A DNA stretch of 64,000 bases from Guadua angustifolia (taxonomy: Eukaryota > Streptophyta > Magnoliopsida > Poales > Poaceae). This document shows positions 1 to 10,203 of this stretch, piece by piece. A program made the translations under genes and the position numbers. The DNA lies in contig CM070508.1 of the NCBI GenBank assembly GCA_036346375.1, forward strand, positions 38,646,862 to 38,710,861, read 5' to 3'. Below the pieces are notes generated by a model that did no database searches, was not told the origin of the DNA, and was given only the letters and a program-made list of their open reading frames with translations. Positions within the stretch are counted from its first letter, which is position 1; each line of letters begins with the position of its first letter.

Positions 1-863
1 ACATGCTAGTTCTTCGTTGAGAAAATGGGGAAGCGTTTACAAGGGTGTTCTTCAGTGTCTGCCACTCTATGCTTCTTATTCTAGCCGACCGGCCCCCCTC
101 TTCATGCACCAGGGCGCCCTTATATAGACGAGTCACCCTGGCCAGGAGAGAAGGTGGCGCTATCCTTATCTACAACACATCAATTACACCCATCATTCCA
201 GCTTTCACGTCGACCCACGACTCATTTATTAAGCACACCTCCGCAGCCTTGTCCTTCAAACCTCATTTAATGTCGGTGAGAGGCCTCGCCGAGTCTGGCC
301 GGGACAGGACGCTTCTACTTCGGGTTGGTAAGAGGCTTTAGAGGGATGAGCCGTCATCGTCTCAAAAGCTGAATCCTTCACAATTAATGACCCTGACACA
401 AGGTGCCAGGGGAGGGAAACTTCGAGGCGAAGCCTTCCCCTTATTCCTTTGGTTGTTTTTCGGGCTCGACAGGGGGGGCCCAAACACCCGCCTCGCTGTC
501 AGACGCCACGCTGGCCGCCGCCTGGGTGAGCAGGCGTGATCGCTGATCGCCGCTAGGGGGCCACACGACTCTCGCTCGGGCGGTGGCGTGTTTCGCCAGA
601 TCGCCGCCAGGCACCCACGGGTTACTCACCCAAATGAAAGGTGGCGTGATCGCCAGATCGCCGCTAGGGGGCCACGTGGCTTCGCCTCGGCAGTGCGCGT
701 GTTTCACCAGCGCCCGTTAGGGCACCACGCTGTCGCCGCCGCCGCGAAAGCGGCGTGATCGCAGCATCGCCGCCAAGGGTCTCGTGGGCTTTAAATCGGG
801 CAAAGCCACTTTCGGGCCTCACATTTTACGGCGAAGAGGGGACCGGTGCAAAGTACACCGACA
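1..863 (-). repeat. 3' LTR of A1, cut by the window edge
   Basis: This aligns with 4708-5553, sharing the ctagttcttcgttgagaaaatgg start and the TATA segment ttatatagacgag near 119. It ends in ...gtacaccgaca at 863. About 180 bases should lie left of the window. It contains five degenerate modules of 50-60 bases around 532-770. Confidence 0.85.
520..780 (-). repeat. Degenerate minisatellite in the U3 of the A1 3' LTR
   Basis: Five modules, each opening with a variant of ggcgtgatcgcc and followed by a variant of cgccgccaggg, start near 532, 583, 641, 690 and 749. The same block in the other LTR of this element is at 5215-5460. Copy number and spacing differ between LTRs of the family. Confidence 0.7.
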
Positions 864-1035
864 AGAGCTCCTGTGGTCGCCCGAACGCGCGCCACCGCTT
901 TCAGACCTTATTAAATGCCGCAGCATTCTCGATGGGCCCACCACCTCGCCGCAACCGCCGGTCCTCCCTCGATCACCGATTTTTCTCGGGACCCAAAACG
1001 CCGTGTTTTCACTCGACGCGAATCGCTCGCGGAGG

Positions 1036-1045
1036 TCTATATATG
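1036..1045 (+). promoter_or_regulatory. TATA box of the antisense gene in A1
   Basis: tctatatatg lies about 105 bases before the ATG at 1144 and points opposite to A1's own gag. The equivalent site in A2 is on the minus strand at 15773-15787, in the same position relative to the 3' LTR. Conservation in two copies supports a real promoter. Confidence 0.6.
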
Positions 1046-1143
1046 CACATACCCCCACGTAACAGCTCACGCCTTCTACTTCCTTCATATTTTGCTCTTT
1101 GCCCTTTCGTCTTCTTTGCTTGAGAGACTTCACTTCTACTGCA

Positions 1144-1608
1144 ATGGCGCAGTCCCCCAACAGACACGGGGGCGCTTCGGCCTCCCACGCCCACATTTAT
1201 TCGAGAACTGCTCGGCTTCCACACCTTGAATATATAAGAATGGTAAGAATGGTACTCTTTGCCTTACAAACCTTCTACCACCCCACAGCATTTAGCCTCT
1301 TTTTCTCTCAAACACTTGATGGCCTCTTCCTGCTCCTCTTTCTCCGATGATGAAGCTCCGCCGCTGCTCTTTCCCGCGAAAGAGCTGGCATTCGGCCCTG
1401 GGGGAGGTGGACCACCGGTGCCTACGGACGAGGAGGTCCTCCTCACGGAGCTTTGGGCCGAATTCGAGCTCGCCATGGCCAAATGGGTCGAGCAAGATGC
1501 CGCCGCCTGTGACGCAACCGTTGTCGACGCGCTAATTGGCGCCATCCCGAAGCTCTAAGAGGCGAAGGATGCCCTTATTGAAGCGGTTCGGCGCGCACGC
1601 GGCGCTTA
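1144..1608 (+). pseudogene. Remnant of the antisense ORF of A1
   Basis: An ATG at about 1144 (MAQSPNRHGG) follows the TATA box. A possible small GT-AG intron lies at 1234-1290 (gtaaga ... ccacag). Downstream, 1320-1608 reads MASSCSSFSDDEAPPLL, an acidic and Ala/Glu-rich stretch ending after EAVRRARGA, with one in-frame stop at 1556. This resembles the tail of the antisense ORFs in Tat elements. The central domain seen in A2 and B1/B2 is absent here, so this copy looks deleted. The function is unknown. Confidence 0.45.
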
Positions 1609-1849
1609 GACTTGAACGCCATTCTGGACCTCCTCAGCGAGCTTACATGTCTGATCGCGTCACGCCGCCTTGATTTCTTCGCGTAGGGTTAATGCCTCAG
1701 CATTTCTTAGCTGTCGTGACGCAAACAATAGTTATATATATCATGCGTGGTAATAACAAATAGAGTCCTAAGTCTCCACACGATTGTCACTAGCCTTTGC
1801 CCTTTCGGAGCTTTTATCCTTGCGATCTCTTGGAGCCTAACCGCAGCAT

Positions 1850-2642
1850 CGTGCAACAGAGTAGCAGGTTCTCAGAGGCGGTATAAGGCTTATGCGGTGC
1901 TCACGGAGATAGCCGTCGGTGCTTCGTTGAGCTGAACCGAGGTGTGCAGGCCGCGTTTGAGCCACCATGCCAGGTTCACACTCCTGATTACCCGACTTTG
2001 CACGACGTGAACACTGGGCATCTCCTTTTACCAACAAGGAGCCGTTAAGTTCCCAATGCTAGTGACAATTGCGCGTAACTCAATCCAACGAGGTGCAGAC
2101 GTAGAAGATAATAAGTCAATAATGCCAAATGCAAACAACTTATCTGATCATAGGCCACTGGGCGACCAACTCCTTGACTGGTCACGAAGGCCAACACTTT
2201 GGTGAGCAGGGCGTGGTCGCCCACCTGCACACCAAGCGGGCAGGGCGTAATCGCCCGGCTGTTCACCCAGCTGCCATGGGGTTACTTCAACTGCCTGAGT
2301 TACAAGCGCACTTAGCATTTCATTTGCGGTCACGTATGGCCACTGAAAGCACAAGCAGGCATTGCACAAAACATGCAGAAAACATATTAGGGGACGTAAG
2401 GCCCTACAAGGGTATGTCGTGGTCCCCCGCTTGGAAACTTATGCTACTGTGATTCGGAATTAGCCCACGGCTCTGCGTGATATGGGAACAGGTTCGCAGG
2501 AGGGATATTGGGCTTATGCGTGCTCATGAGATCGCCGCTTGCTTTCGCTGAGCTGAACCGAGGTGTGCGGGCCACGCTTGAGCCACCGTACAAGTTCGTG
2601 ACTCGGTCGCTTCGGCCCGCCGACGAAGGATTGGCATCACCA
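1850..2642. repeat. Spaced direct repeat inside A1
   Basis: The segment 1850-2039 recurs at 2475-2642 with divergence. Shared blocks include gctgaaccgaggtgtgc and the following tttgagccacc. The unit spacing is about 605 bases, and weaker similarity extends upstream of each. It lies between the antisense ORF and gag, where Tat elements often carry tandem repeats. The stretch holds no supported gene. Confidence 0.65.
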
Positions 2643-2646
2643 CGGA

Positions 2647-4470
2647 TCAGCAAAGAGCGGCCAAGCCATCAGAAAACATGACATTTCCGCGCAAGCTTTT
2701 CCGCTTAGGGACAAACAAAGGAAATAAAGCAAAAGCTCTTAAAGTAAACAACTTACACCACACATGCTGTCCGCTCGCCGGAAAGCCGCAAGGCGGGTCT
2801 TCGCCCGTCGTTGCCGCGGGGCGCTTCCTTGAGACGCCGCCGACCATCTTATTCACAACCCAAAATCCTCCGCAGCCGTGAGAGTTGGTCCGTAGATCGC
2901 GTAAGGGCTTGCCTCCGCTTCTCGTGGTGGTTGTTCTCCGATCACGCGGTCGCCACACCGGCCTCGACGGTCATCCCACCGCTCGTGACGGTCGTCTCAC
3001 CGGTCACGGCGGTCACGCTTCGACGGCCGGCATCTTTCAAGTTCAGATTTTCGCGGCCAGACCCGCTGGTCTTAGTCGACTCAAGGCTCGCAGATCCTCC
3101 TCGCTTGCATGGTCGGGCCTCGAAGTCCTCGCTTGCCCCCGCTGCGGTTCCTCACGCAGCCGCTTAGATGTCGCCCCGAGCCTTCGCCGCCTGCGGCGCA
3201 CTTTGTGCGCTAGGGAGAAGAGCTCGGAGGTTGTGGCGATGTCGCGGGTCGCCATCTTTTCCCACATCTTACGTCGCTGCACGCTTCGAAGGCGATGACG
3301 CATCGAATCGCCGTAAATCAGGAATCAGATATGCATAAAGGGCGTAATCGCCAAATAAAGTTGCACAATGACTCCCCTCTTTTGTGCTCGAGGGCATGGA
3401 GATCGTCCTCCACGCCTGACTGTGCGAACGAGCCTTGAAAGCTGGCGACAAAGAGGTCGCACAACTCCTCTCACGAGTGCACCGATCCTCGTGGGATGTT
3501 CAATGGCCAGACTCAGCGGACCCTCACAAGGCCGCTTGAAGTACTGGCCATGGCCTTTCCAGATTCGCCAAAGGGCATGCACCACAGTGGTGTAGACCTG
3601 CAAGATCTCCTCTGGGTTGGTGGTGCCGTCATATTTCTCGATGGAGGCCGGACGAAACCTTTCGGGCCACACCACGTGGCGCAGCCGTCGGGAAAACACC
3701 TGGCATCCGACGCCATAGGGGGGATCCTGCCATCCACCCTGACCCCACCCTTGAAACCGTGCCGAGGAGGGCGGACCGTGACTCCCCAAAGAGTCGGAGG
3801 AACAGACCTCCTCCTCGCCCTAAAGGTGAGAGTTATGGGAGGAACTCTCACCCCTAAGGGCCATCCGTCCGTCGCGAGCACGGCGACGCTGTAGGCGATC
3901 ACGCAGATCACCGCCGCGCGACCGGCGCCGGAGCCCCAGATGGGACCTCAGGTCCCCACGGCTCCTCGTGGAGCTGGGACCTTCTTCTTGCATGCCCTTT
4001 CCCTTACTCTGGCCCGCCTGGCTAGAGCGCTTCTTGCTAGGGCGGCTGGAAGCTTGGGTACGCTCTACGAGCACCTTGGGGCGAGGTGAACCAACGGTCT
4101 CAGACCAGTTGTACATCCCTACACGGATCTGAGCCGCATCCATGAAGCCCGCAATATCCCACAGCCATGGAGTGGCCGGGGTGTCTCCAGCAAGTTCCAC
4201 CGGAGGGTGGTCCAGGAAGAGATGGACCGCGTGCAGGTTCTGAGCCGGAGTGGCGGCCTCATTGACCAGCCGACACCGAATCGGAAGCCCGGCCGCTGCC
4301 GTGGGGGTGCCACCGCCCTCCTGCTGTGGCGCTGGGTGGCGATCCCTCATCCGGTGAGAACGCCGGGACGTATTCTGGGAGATACTAGCCTCCGCTACAT
4401 CTTGTCGCTGCGAGTGTAAACTCACCATCATCAGGTGCGAAGTCCTTTCGGACAGAGAACCGAAACTCAC
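2647..4470 (-). pseudogene. gag: gag of A1 (capsid-type polyprotein), broken
   Basis: Three blocks in different minus-strand frames make up one gag. The N-terminal block, 4470-3820, has SLHSQRQDVAEAS and HAVHLFLDHPPVELAGDTP and matches the gag start of A2. The core, about 3789-3325, has RFRPASIEKYDGTTNPEEIL, the hallmark of plant gypsy capsid. A C-terminal block, 3303-2647, carries ATTSELFSLAHK and then an Arg/Asp-rich tail. Gag would form the particle and bind RNA. Frameshifts separate the blocks, so no full protein can be made. No protease or pol follows. Confidence 0.7.
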
Positions 4471-4499
4471 CGGAGAGATGGCCGGATGAGCTAACCACT

Positions 4500-4521
4500 A
4501 GCCCCCTACCTGGCGTGGCCC
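4500..4521 (-). other. Primer binding site region of A1
   Basis: Read on the minus strand, the bases just inside the LTR are gggccacgccaggtaggggg. The same motif follows the A2 5' LTR at 12849. I cannot name the tRNA with certainty. Confidence 0.55.
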
Positions 4522-5553
4522 TGTCGGCGTATTTCGCCTGACAAGATTCAGCTAACATGGTGTCTACTCCCTAGACGGAAATTATGGTTCGGTTGAGGGC
4601 ATCTTCGTAGCTGGAAACCCTAATGTCCCTCGATGATGGATTCCAAAGCGTAGCAAGTCGGTGGACACAATGATTTACCCAGTTCAGCCCCTGCAGGGTA
4701 ATAGCCCCACGCCCCGCTAGTTCTTCGTTGAGAAAATGGGAAAGCGCTATAAGGGTGTTCTTCAAAGGTTCCGCTTCTATGCTTCTTGTTCTAGCGATCG
4801 CCCCCCTCTTCATGCACCATGGCGCCTTTATATAGACGAGCCACCCTGGGCAGGAGAGAAGGTGGTGCTATACTTATCTATAACACATCAATTACACCCA
4901 TCATTCTAGCTTCCACGTCGACCCACGACTCATTTATTAAGCACGCCTCCGTGGCCTTGTCCTTCAAACCTCATTTAATGTCGTTGAGAGGCCTTGCCTT
5001 GCTCGCCGTCGTGACGCTTCTACGACAAAGTTGGTAAAGGCGCCGAGGGATGAGCCGTCGTCGTCGTCGAAGCTGAATCCTTCACATTAATGACCGACAC
5101 GAGGTGCCGGGAGGGAAACTTGCGCTAAGCCTTCCCTCATTCCTTTGGTTGCCTTCGGGCTCGACATGGGGGTCCAAACACCCGCTTCGTCAAAGCCGCC
5201 ATGCGTTGCCGCTCGCGAAAAGGCGTGATCGCCAAACCGCCGCCAGGCCACGTGGACTCTCGCCTGCGGCAAGTGGCGTGTTCGCCAGTTGCCCGCCAGG
5301 CGCCACGCTGGTCGCTCGCCAAAGAAGTGGCGTGATCGCCAGACCGCCACCAGGCCACTTGGCTTTTGGCCCCGGCAAGGTATGCGGCCAAAGTTACCAC
5401 CAGGGCGCCACGCGGGCTGCTCACCCGACGAGCAGGGCGTGATCGCCAGACTGCTCGCCAGGGGGCCTCCTGGGCTTTAAAGTGGGCTAGTTCACTTTCT
5501 GGGCCGGTTACTTATACGGCGGAGAGGGGACCCCAGTGCATAGTACACCGACA
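4522..5553 (-). repeat. 5' LTR of A1 (about 1032 bp)
   Basis: On the minus strand it starts TGTCGGTGTAC at 5553 and ends CGCCGACA at 4522. It has a TATA segment (ctatataaagg on the minus strand, near 4828-4838), and a U3 minisatellite at 5215-5460. It matches 1-863 and the A2 and A3 LTRs. Confidence 0.9.
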
Positions 5554-6128
5554 GTTGGAAACTTAGTTTACTTGAGAAACATTGAATCTAATTATTATTG
5601 TCATTTGTTTTACTGTCTTTTCAATCTATGTATTGTATGTGTTCATAAATGTTGCTTTTCTGCAAATAAGCCACATAGCCTTTCCTTTGGAATAAGCCTT
5701 GGATATGTTATGGTAGAGATGCATTCTGTGCACAACTTGTTGAGTGCTTTTGTACTCATCCTTGCTGTCGAGAACAAATCAACAGTGGAGGAGTCGTCGC
5801 CCCCTTGCTGGAGGAGGAGTTCCAGATGGACACGAGTCACTAGGCCCAAGCCTTGTCAGTCGCCTGTAGTGTACTGATGAGTCACCAATGTCTTTGCTAC
5901 TTTCCGCTGCATTTGTCTTAGTTTATTTTCAGTTTAGGCCTACGTGGCTAAATAATGTAAGTGATCATAAGATCATACACTAGCTATACGAATAAATGGA
6001 GTCTTATTATCCTTATCGTTGTGTATTGTGTGATGCTTACCGATGTTAGTCTCTGTGCACCAGCGTTGATCCTGGGACTAGTGTGGTAAAACACAGTGGG
6101 TTTGAATTGGTGAATTCGGGTCCCGACA
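5554..6128 (+). repeat. 3' part of the D 5' LTR
   Basis: It is collinear with 18937-19510, from gttggaaacttag to gaattcgggtcccgaca. The upstream part was displaced by A1 and lies outside the window. Confidence 0.92.
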
Positions 6129-6132
6129 AAGG

Positions 6133-6144
6133 TGGTATCAGAGC
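6133..6144 (+). other. Primer binding site of D (initiator tRNA-Met)
   Basis: tggtatcagagc sits four bases after the LTR end. It is complementary to the 3' end of plant initiator tRNA-Met, the usual primer of chromoviruses. Confidence 0.9.
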
Positions 6145-6343
6145 ATACTAACTATAGGATTTGACCCTAGATAGCACGGTGGTATCCTAGGTGTGTCCAA
6201 AATTATTTTCTGAAGAAAAACCTAAATTTGACTAAAATAACACTCTTGACGCTTCTTATTCTCCGCTCCTCACCTTTGCTGAAATTTTTGTTTTCTCGTG
6301 GCTGTTTGAGAGTTGTTGACTTATCTATTTCTCTTTTGGATAG

Positions 6344-6736
6344 ATGAGGAGGCAGCAGACATACGGAGAGTGTGAGGGTGGCTATGCAGTAGAACTGTGC
6401 AGAGTTCTTCAGGTTTTGGGAGGCTTCACCAGACCCATGTACCGAGGCAAAAACTGGATCGTCAATGGAGTGACAAGAGGAGTGGTTTGCAGGCTCTTGA
6501 TCTATGCCAAAGATGATGAAAAAGCAAGTCAGCCCATCAACATCACAGTGAGGAAGACTACCTTTGAGATCAGTATTCAGGAGGCTTCCTGACTTGCCTT
6601 GAGGATGATCTGTCACGACTACTCTCGCGAGCTCGAGGACACTATGTTCAGACTTCACCCGTCAGGATGAGCCTTGTGGCGACAGAGGATTGAGGAGGAG
6701 TCAGCCTCAGCCAGGGTGGTTGGAGGAGTGAGAGTC
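6344..6736 (+). pseudogene. Upstream ORF (orf0-like) of D
   Basis: An ATG 200 bases after the PBS opens a frame that starts MRRQQTYGECEGGY and includes KNWIVNGVTRGVV, FEISIQEAS and, beyond a TGA at 6590, LALRMICHDYSRELEDTMF. It continues to about 6736 with further stops. It is not gag. The block from TTFEIS to HPSG shares spacing with TTEVAMSDAAYTTVV... to YPSR in E's upstream ORF, so the two are probably homologous. Upstream ORFs of unknown role are known from some rice gypsy elements (orf0). The function is not known. Confidence 0.55.
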
Positions 6737-7010
6737 TTAGAGTTAAGTTGAGACTCAAGTGTTTGTTACATCAATAAGATAGTCTTACCCTTTGTAATTA
6801 GTGTTAAGGTTGTTTGCTTAGTTTGGTTCTTATTGTTTGCTAGGTGTGCAGTATGTGTTGCATAGCCCTCAGGCTTTTGTAAGCAACCACACCAACTATA
6901 ATTAATAAAGTTGTTTAAAGTTTGGGTTTAACCTGTTCCCTCGCCATAGAAATTCTTGCATCTTATCTACGCTACTTCTACCTTTCCTAACCAACGAAGT
7001 AATCAAGAAG
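6737..7010 (+). other. Leader between upstream ORF and gag of D
   Basis: This is a T-rich stretch with no supported gene. It ends in aatcaagaag before the gag ATG. Confidence 0.5.
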
Positions 7011-8095
7011 ATGGTGAACACTCGTGGAAACAACGGAGCTTCACGAAGTGGCCTTCGCCCGAGCGACAACTTCAATGATGGAGCGCCATCGCAGCCAGCA
7101 CTGCCGGTGGACATGTAGAACTTGGGAGCTTTTCTAGCAGCACAGACTCAGCTTATGCAGGCAATGATGCAGCAAATGCAGAGTGTGACCAATCAAGCTG
7201 TAGGCAACAACAGCACTCATCATGGCAGCAATGGGTCGTGTACTTACTCCAAGTTATGAGATTTCATGAGGACCTATCCACCGACATTTTTAGGCAACGT
7301 CAACCCGTTGGAAGCTGGTGACTGGTTGAGGACCATTGAGAGGAAGTTGCACATCACTCAGTGTGAGGGCAACGAGAAGGTGTTGTATGCTTCGCATCAA
7401 CTAGAGGGCACTATCGCAGAGTGGTGGGAGAGCTGCTGTACCATGCATGAAGCCCCATAGGAGATCACCTAGGAAGAGTTCTCGACCGCCTTCCGCCAAT
7501 ATCATGTGCCAGATGGAATGATGGACCTGAAGAAGGAAGAGTTCAGGGCCCAAAAGCAAGGAAGCCAATCAGTGGCAGAGTACCTGAACAAGTTCACCCA
7601 GTTGGCACGCTATGCCCCTAAGGATGTGGCTACCGATAAGGCCAGGCAGTCTCGATTCCTAAAAGGCCTAAACTCTAGACTGCAAGTGGGACTGATTACC
7701 CATAATTTTCTGGACTTTCAAGAGTTGGTCAACAAGGCCTTGATCCTAGAGGACAAGCACAAAGAATTGGGAGAGAAGCGCAAGCGTAGGATGGCTAGTC
7801 AAGTAGAGCGGCCTAATCAGTTCAGATTGAGGATGTCTCCCTAGCAGTTTGCCCAGATTCAATCGCAAATAACCAACAAGGCATCAACCCTGGCACCTCG
7901 CCCCGCCACCCAGAATTTCCAGACACCAGTGCAAGGGGGCAATGCACCAACAGAGAGTCAACAGCCCGCTGTTACACGATTGTACTCTTGCAACGAGCCA
8001 GGGAACTTCACCAACAAGTGTCCGAAGAAGGGAGGAATTACTCCGGTCCGATTCAATTTGGGTACTACTCCCGCCAAGGCACTAGTGATAGGATG
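7011..8095 (+). pseudogene. gag: gag of D
   Basis: The frame starts MVNTRGNNGASRSG. The capsid region has FMRTYPPTFLGNVNPLEAGD, then DWLRTIERKL, KVLYASHQLEG and AEWWES. The next block has VAEYLNKFTQLARYAP, followed by a CCHC-type knuckle remnant, LYSCNEPGNFTNKCPKK, in which the usual Gly/His spacing is damaged. In-frame stops lie at about 7116 (M*NLG), 7257, 7459 (P*EIT), 7471 and 7843 (SP*QF). Several replace Gln codons. Gag would build the virus-like particle; this copy cannot. Confidence 0.8.
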
Positions 8096-8160
8096 AAATC
8101 GATAGCAAAGGCAGTGTGAGCACCACCTGCATTTACAAGCAGTGTGGCGTAATCAACCAC

Positions 8161-8595
8161 ATTGCTGCAGATGAAGCACAAGAGGCATCGGACGTTGTAC
8201 TGGGTAAGTTCCTGGTTAACTCAGTACCTGCTACAGTTTTGTTCAATTCTAGATCTTCTCATTTGTTTGTTTCTTAGAGTTTTGCATTGAAGAATGGAAT
8301 TGCTGTTAAGAATTTTAAATGTGTGCTTTTAGTCCAAGCCCTAGGATCTAAACTTCAGTCTAGCCTTGGGTGTTTGGGGGTTAAGTTGCTTATGAATGGG
8401 ATAGAGTTCCGAGCAAATCTTATCATGTTAGATACCCAAACCTTGGATGTCATCCTAGGAATGGATTGGCTGTCCAAGCATAAAGCTGTTTTGGATTGTG
8501 GCCAAAGGATAGTGTCCCTAGAAAGCCCTAGTGGCAAGAAAGTGGAAATTCGTGCAACCGCATTTCACGATGGACAGTTTATGGTCAATAGCTAA
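8161..8595 (+). pseudogene. Protease of D, active site lost
   Basis: This is a retropepsin-like segment. LVNSVPATVLFNSRSSHLF occupies the place where E reads LFDSGASHSF. The catalytic Asp is Asn and the following Gly is Arg, both explicable by G-to-A changes. The second half, LDVILGMDWLSKHKAVLDC, is intact and matches E. A TAG at about 8276 splits it. It would cleave gag-pol but is certainly inactive here. Confidence 0.8.
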
Positions 8596-8598
8596 AGG

Positions 8599-9530
8599 TC
8601 ACTAACCTAGAGGATGTGCCAGTTGTCAGAGAGTTTTCAAAACTATTTCCTGAAGATTTGCCAGGCATGCCGCCAGATCGAGACATCGAGTTTGTCATTG
8701 AGTTAGTACTTGGAACAACATCGATAGCAAAGAGACCGTATCGGATGCCAACCGACGAGTTAGTAGAGATGATGAAGCATATTGAGGAATTGCTTGAGAA
8801 GGGGTTCATTCGACCAAGTTCTTTCCCATGGGGAGTTCCAATTTTGTTCGTCAGGAAGAAAGATGGAAGTTTAAGAATATGCATTAATTATCGTGCACTT
8901 AATGAAGTGACAATCAAGAACAAGTATCCCTTGCCCAGGATTGATGATCTGTTTGATCAGTTGAGAGGAGGAGTTTTCTCCAAGATAGATCTTCGATCAA
9001 GATATCATCAGCTAAAGATCCGAGCAGAGGATGTTTTGAAAACTGCATTCTCTACCCGATATGGGCATTGTGAGTTCATAGTCATGTCCTTTGGATTAAC
9101 AAATGCCCCCGCATGCTTCATGAATATGATGAATAAGGTGTTCATGGAGTATTTGGATAAATTTATGGTGGTTTTTATAGACAATATCCTTGTGTACTCC
9201 AAGATAAGAGAAGAGCATGCAAAGCATTTGAGGTTGGTTTTGGAGAGGTTGAGAGAGCAGTAGTTGTATACTAAGTTCAGCAAATGTGACTTTTGGAAAG
9301 AGAAGGTAGAATTTCTTGGTCATGTAATGACGGCCAAAGGAGTTGTTGTAGATCCTAGCAAGGTAGAAGCGGTGTTGCATTGGGAGGAACCAAAAACAGT
9401 TACCTAGGTCTGTAGTTTTTTGGGAATGGCGGGATATTACCGTTGGTTTATAGAAGGATTCTCAACGATTGTGAGACCTCTCATATAGTTGTTGAAGAAA
9501 GAGAAAGTTTTCATGGATGCCAGAGTGCGA
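8599..9530 (+). pseudogene. Reverse transcriptase of D, catalytic Asp changed
   Basis: The intact stretch 8616-9263 has REFSKLFPEDLPGMPPDRDI, KRPYRMPTDEL, FVRKKDGSLRICINYRALN, YPLPRIDDLFDQL and FSKIDLRSRYHQL. The FIDD box of E is FIDN here, so one metal-binding Asp is lost. A TAG follows REQ at 9261. The thumb continues as TKFSKCDFW and GMAGYYRWFIEGF, with TAG stops at 9404 and 9487 where E has Gln. It would copy RNA to DNA in the particle; this copy is inactive. Confidence 0.88.
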
Positions 9531-10203
9531 GAGAAGTTTTCAGGAGCTAAAGAATCGGTTAACATCTGCACCTATGTTGGTATTGCCAGACATGCAGAGC
9601 ACTTTTGACATTTATTTCAATGCCTCAAGGCAGGGTCTTTGTTGTGTGTTAATGTAGAATGGTAAAGTAGTGGCCTACGCATCAAGGCAGATGAGGCCAC
9701 ACGAAGGGAATTATGCGATGCACGACCTAGAGTTAGCTGCCATAGTGCATGCTCTGAAGATATGGCGTCATTATCTCCTTGGAAATAGATGTGAGATATA
9801 TACGGACCATAAGAGTCTGAAGTATATATTCACCTAGTAAGATCTCAATATGAGGCAAAGAAGATGGCAAGAATTGATTAAAGATTATAATGTTGGAATT
9901 CACTACCATCCTGAAAAAGCTAATGTGGTAGCTGACGCCTTGAGTCGTAAAAGCCACAGTATAAATATGTTGTTAGCAAGCGATCAGCTGGAGTTGTGTG
10001 AAGAATTTTAGAAGTTGAGATTAGAAGTGGTGCCACAAGGTTTTGTAGCCGCTATGGAAGTAAAGCCAATCCTTGAGGATCAAATCAGAGGTGGACAAAT
10101 TAATGATGAAAAAATCAGCAAAATAATCAAGTCCAAGAACGTGGAAGGTCTAGCGGAAGATTTCACCGTAGATGAGCAAGGCACCTTGTGGTCCAAATGT
10201 TAA
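9531..10203 (+). pseudogene. RNase H and linker of D
   Basis: After a frameshift near 9530 the RNase H reads FDIYFNASRQGLC, YASRQMRPHEGNY, DLELAAIVHALK, WRHYLLGNR and YTDHKSLKYIF, then QRRWQELIKDY and VVADALSRK. The first catalytic Asp appears as Asn (FNAS against YDAS in E). Stops at 9653, 9836 and 9839 and 10007 again fall at Gln positions of E. The linker to 10201 is the region ahead of the integrase zinc finger. Confidence 0.8.

Larger units (their letters stand above)
1..5553 (-). mobile_element. A1: Tat-lineage Ty3/gypsy element, minus strand, pol deleted
   Basis: On the minus strand this element reads LTR (5553 to 4522), PBS-like site, gag (about 4470 to 2647), a repeat-bearing region with an antisense ORF, then a 3' LTR from 863 leaving the window on the left. 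LTR ends are TGTCGGTG and CGCCGACA, the same as A2 and A3. No RT, RNase H or integrase reading frame is visible between gag and the 3' LTR, so the copy is non-autonomous. It is inserted in the 5' LTR of D at the place matching 18937 of D's 3' LTR. The flanking target sequence is gttgg on the right; the left copy is outside the window. Confidence 0.85.

Noticed and set aside
2930..3020. Repeated cggtca/ctcacc words, considered as a CRISPR-like array
   Set aside because: The units are short, irregular and lack unique spacers; they encode the Arg/Asp-rich tail of gag on the minus strand.
3496..3894. Plus-strand ORF of 132 codons in A1
   Set aside because: It is opposite the capsid core of gag and has no motif of its own.
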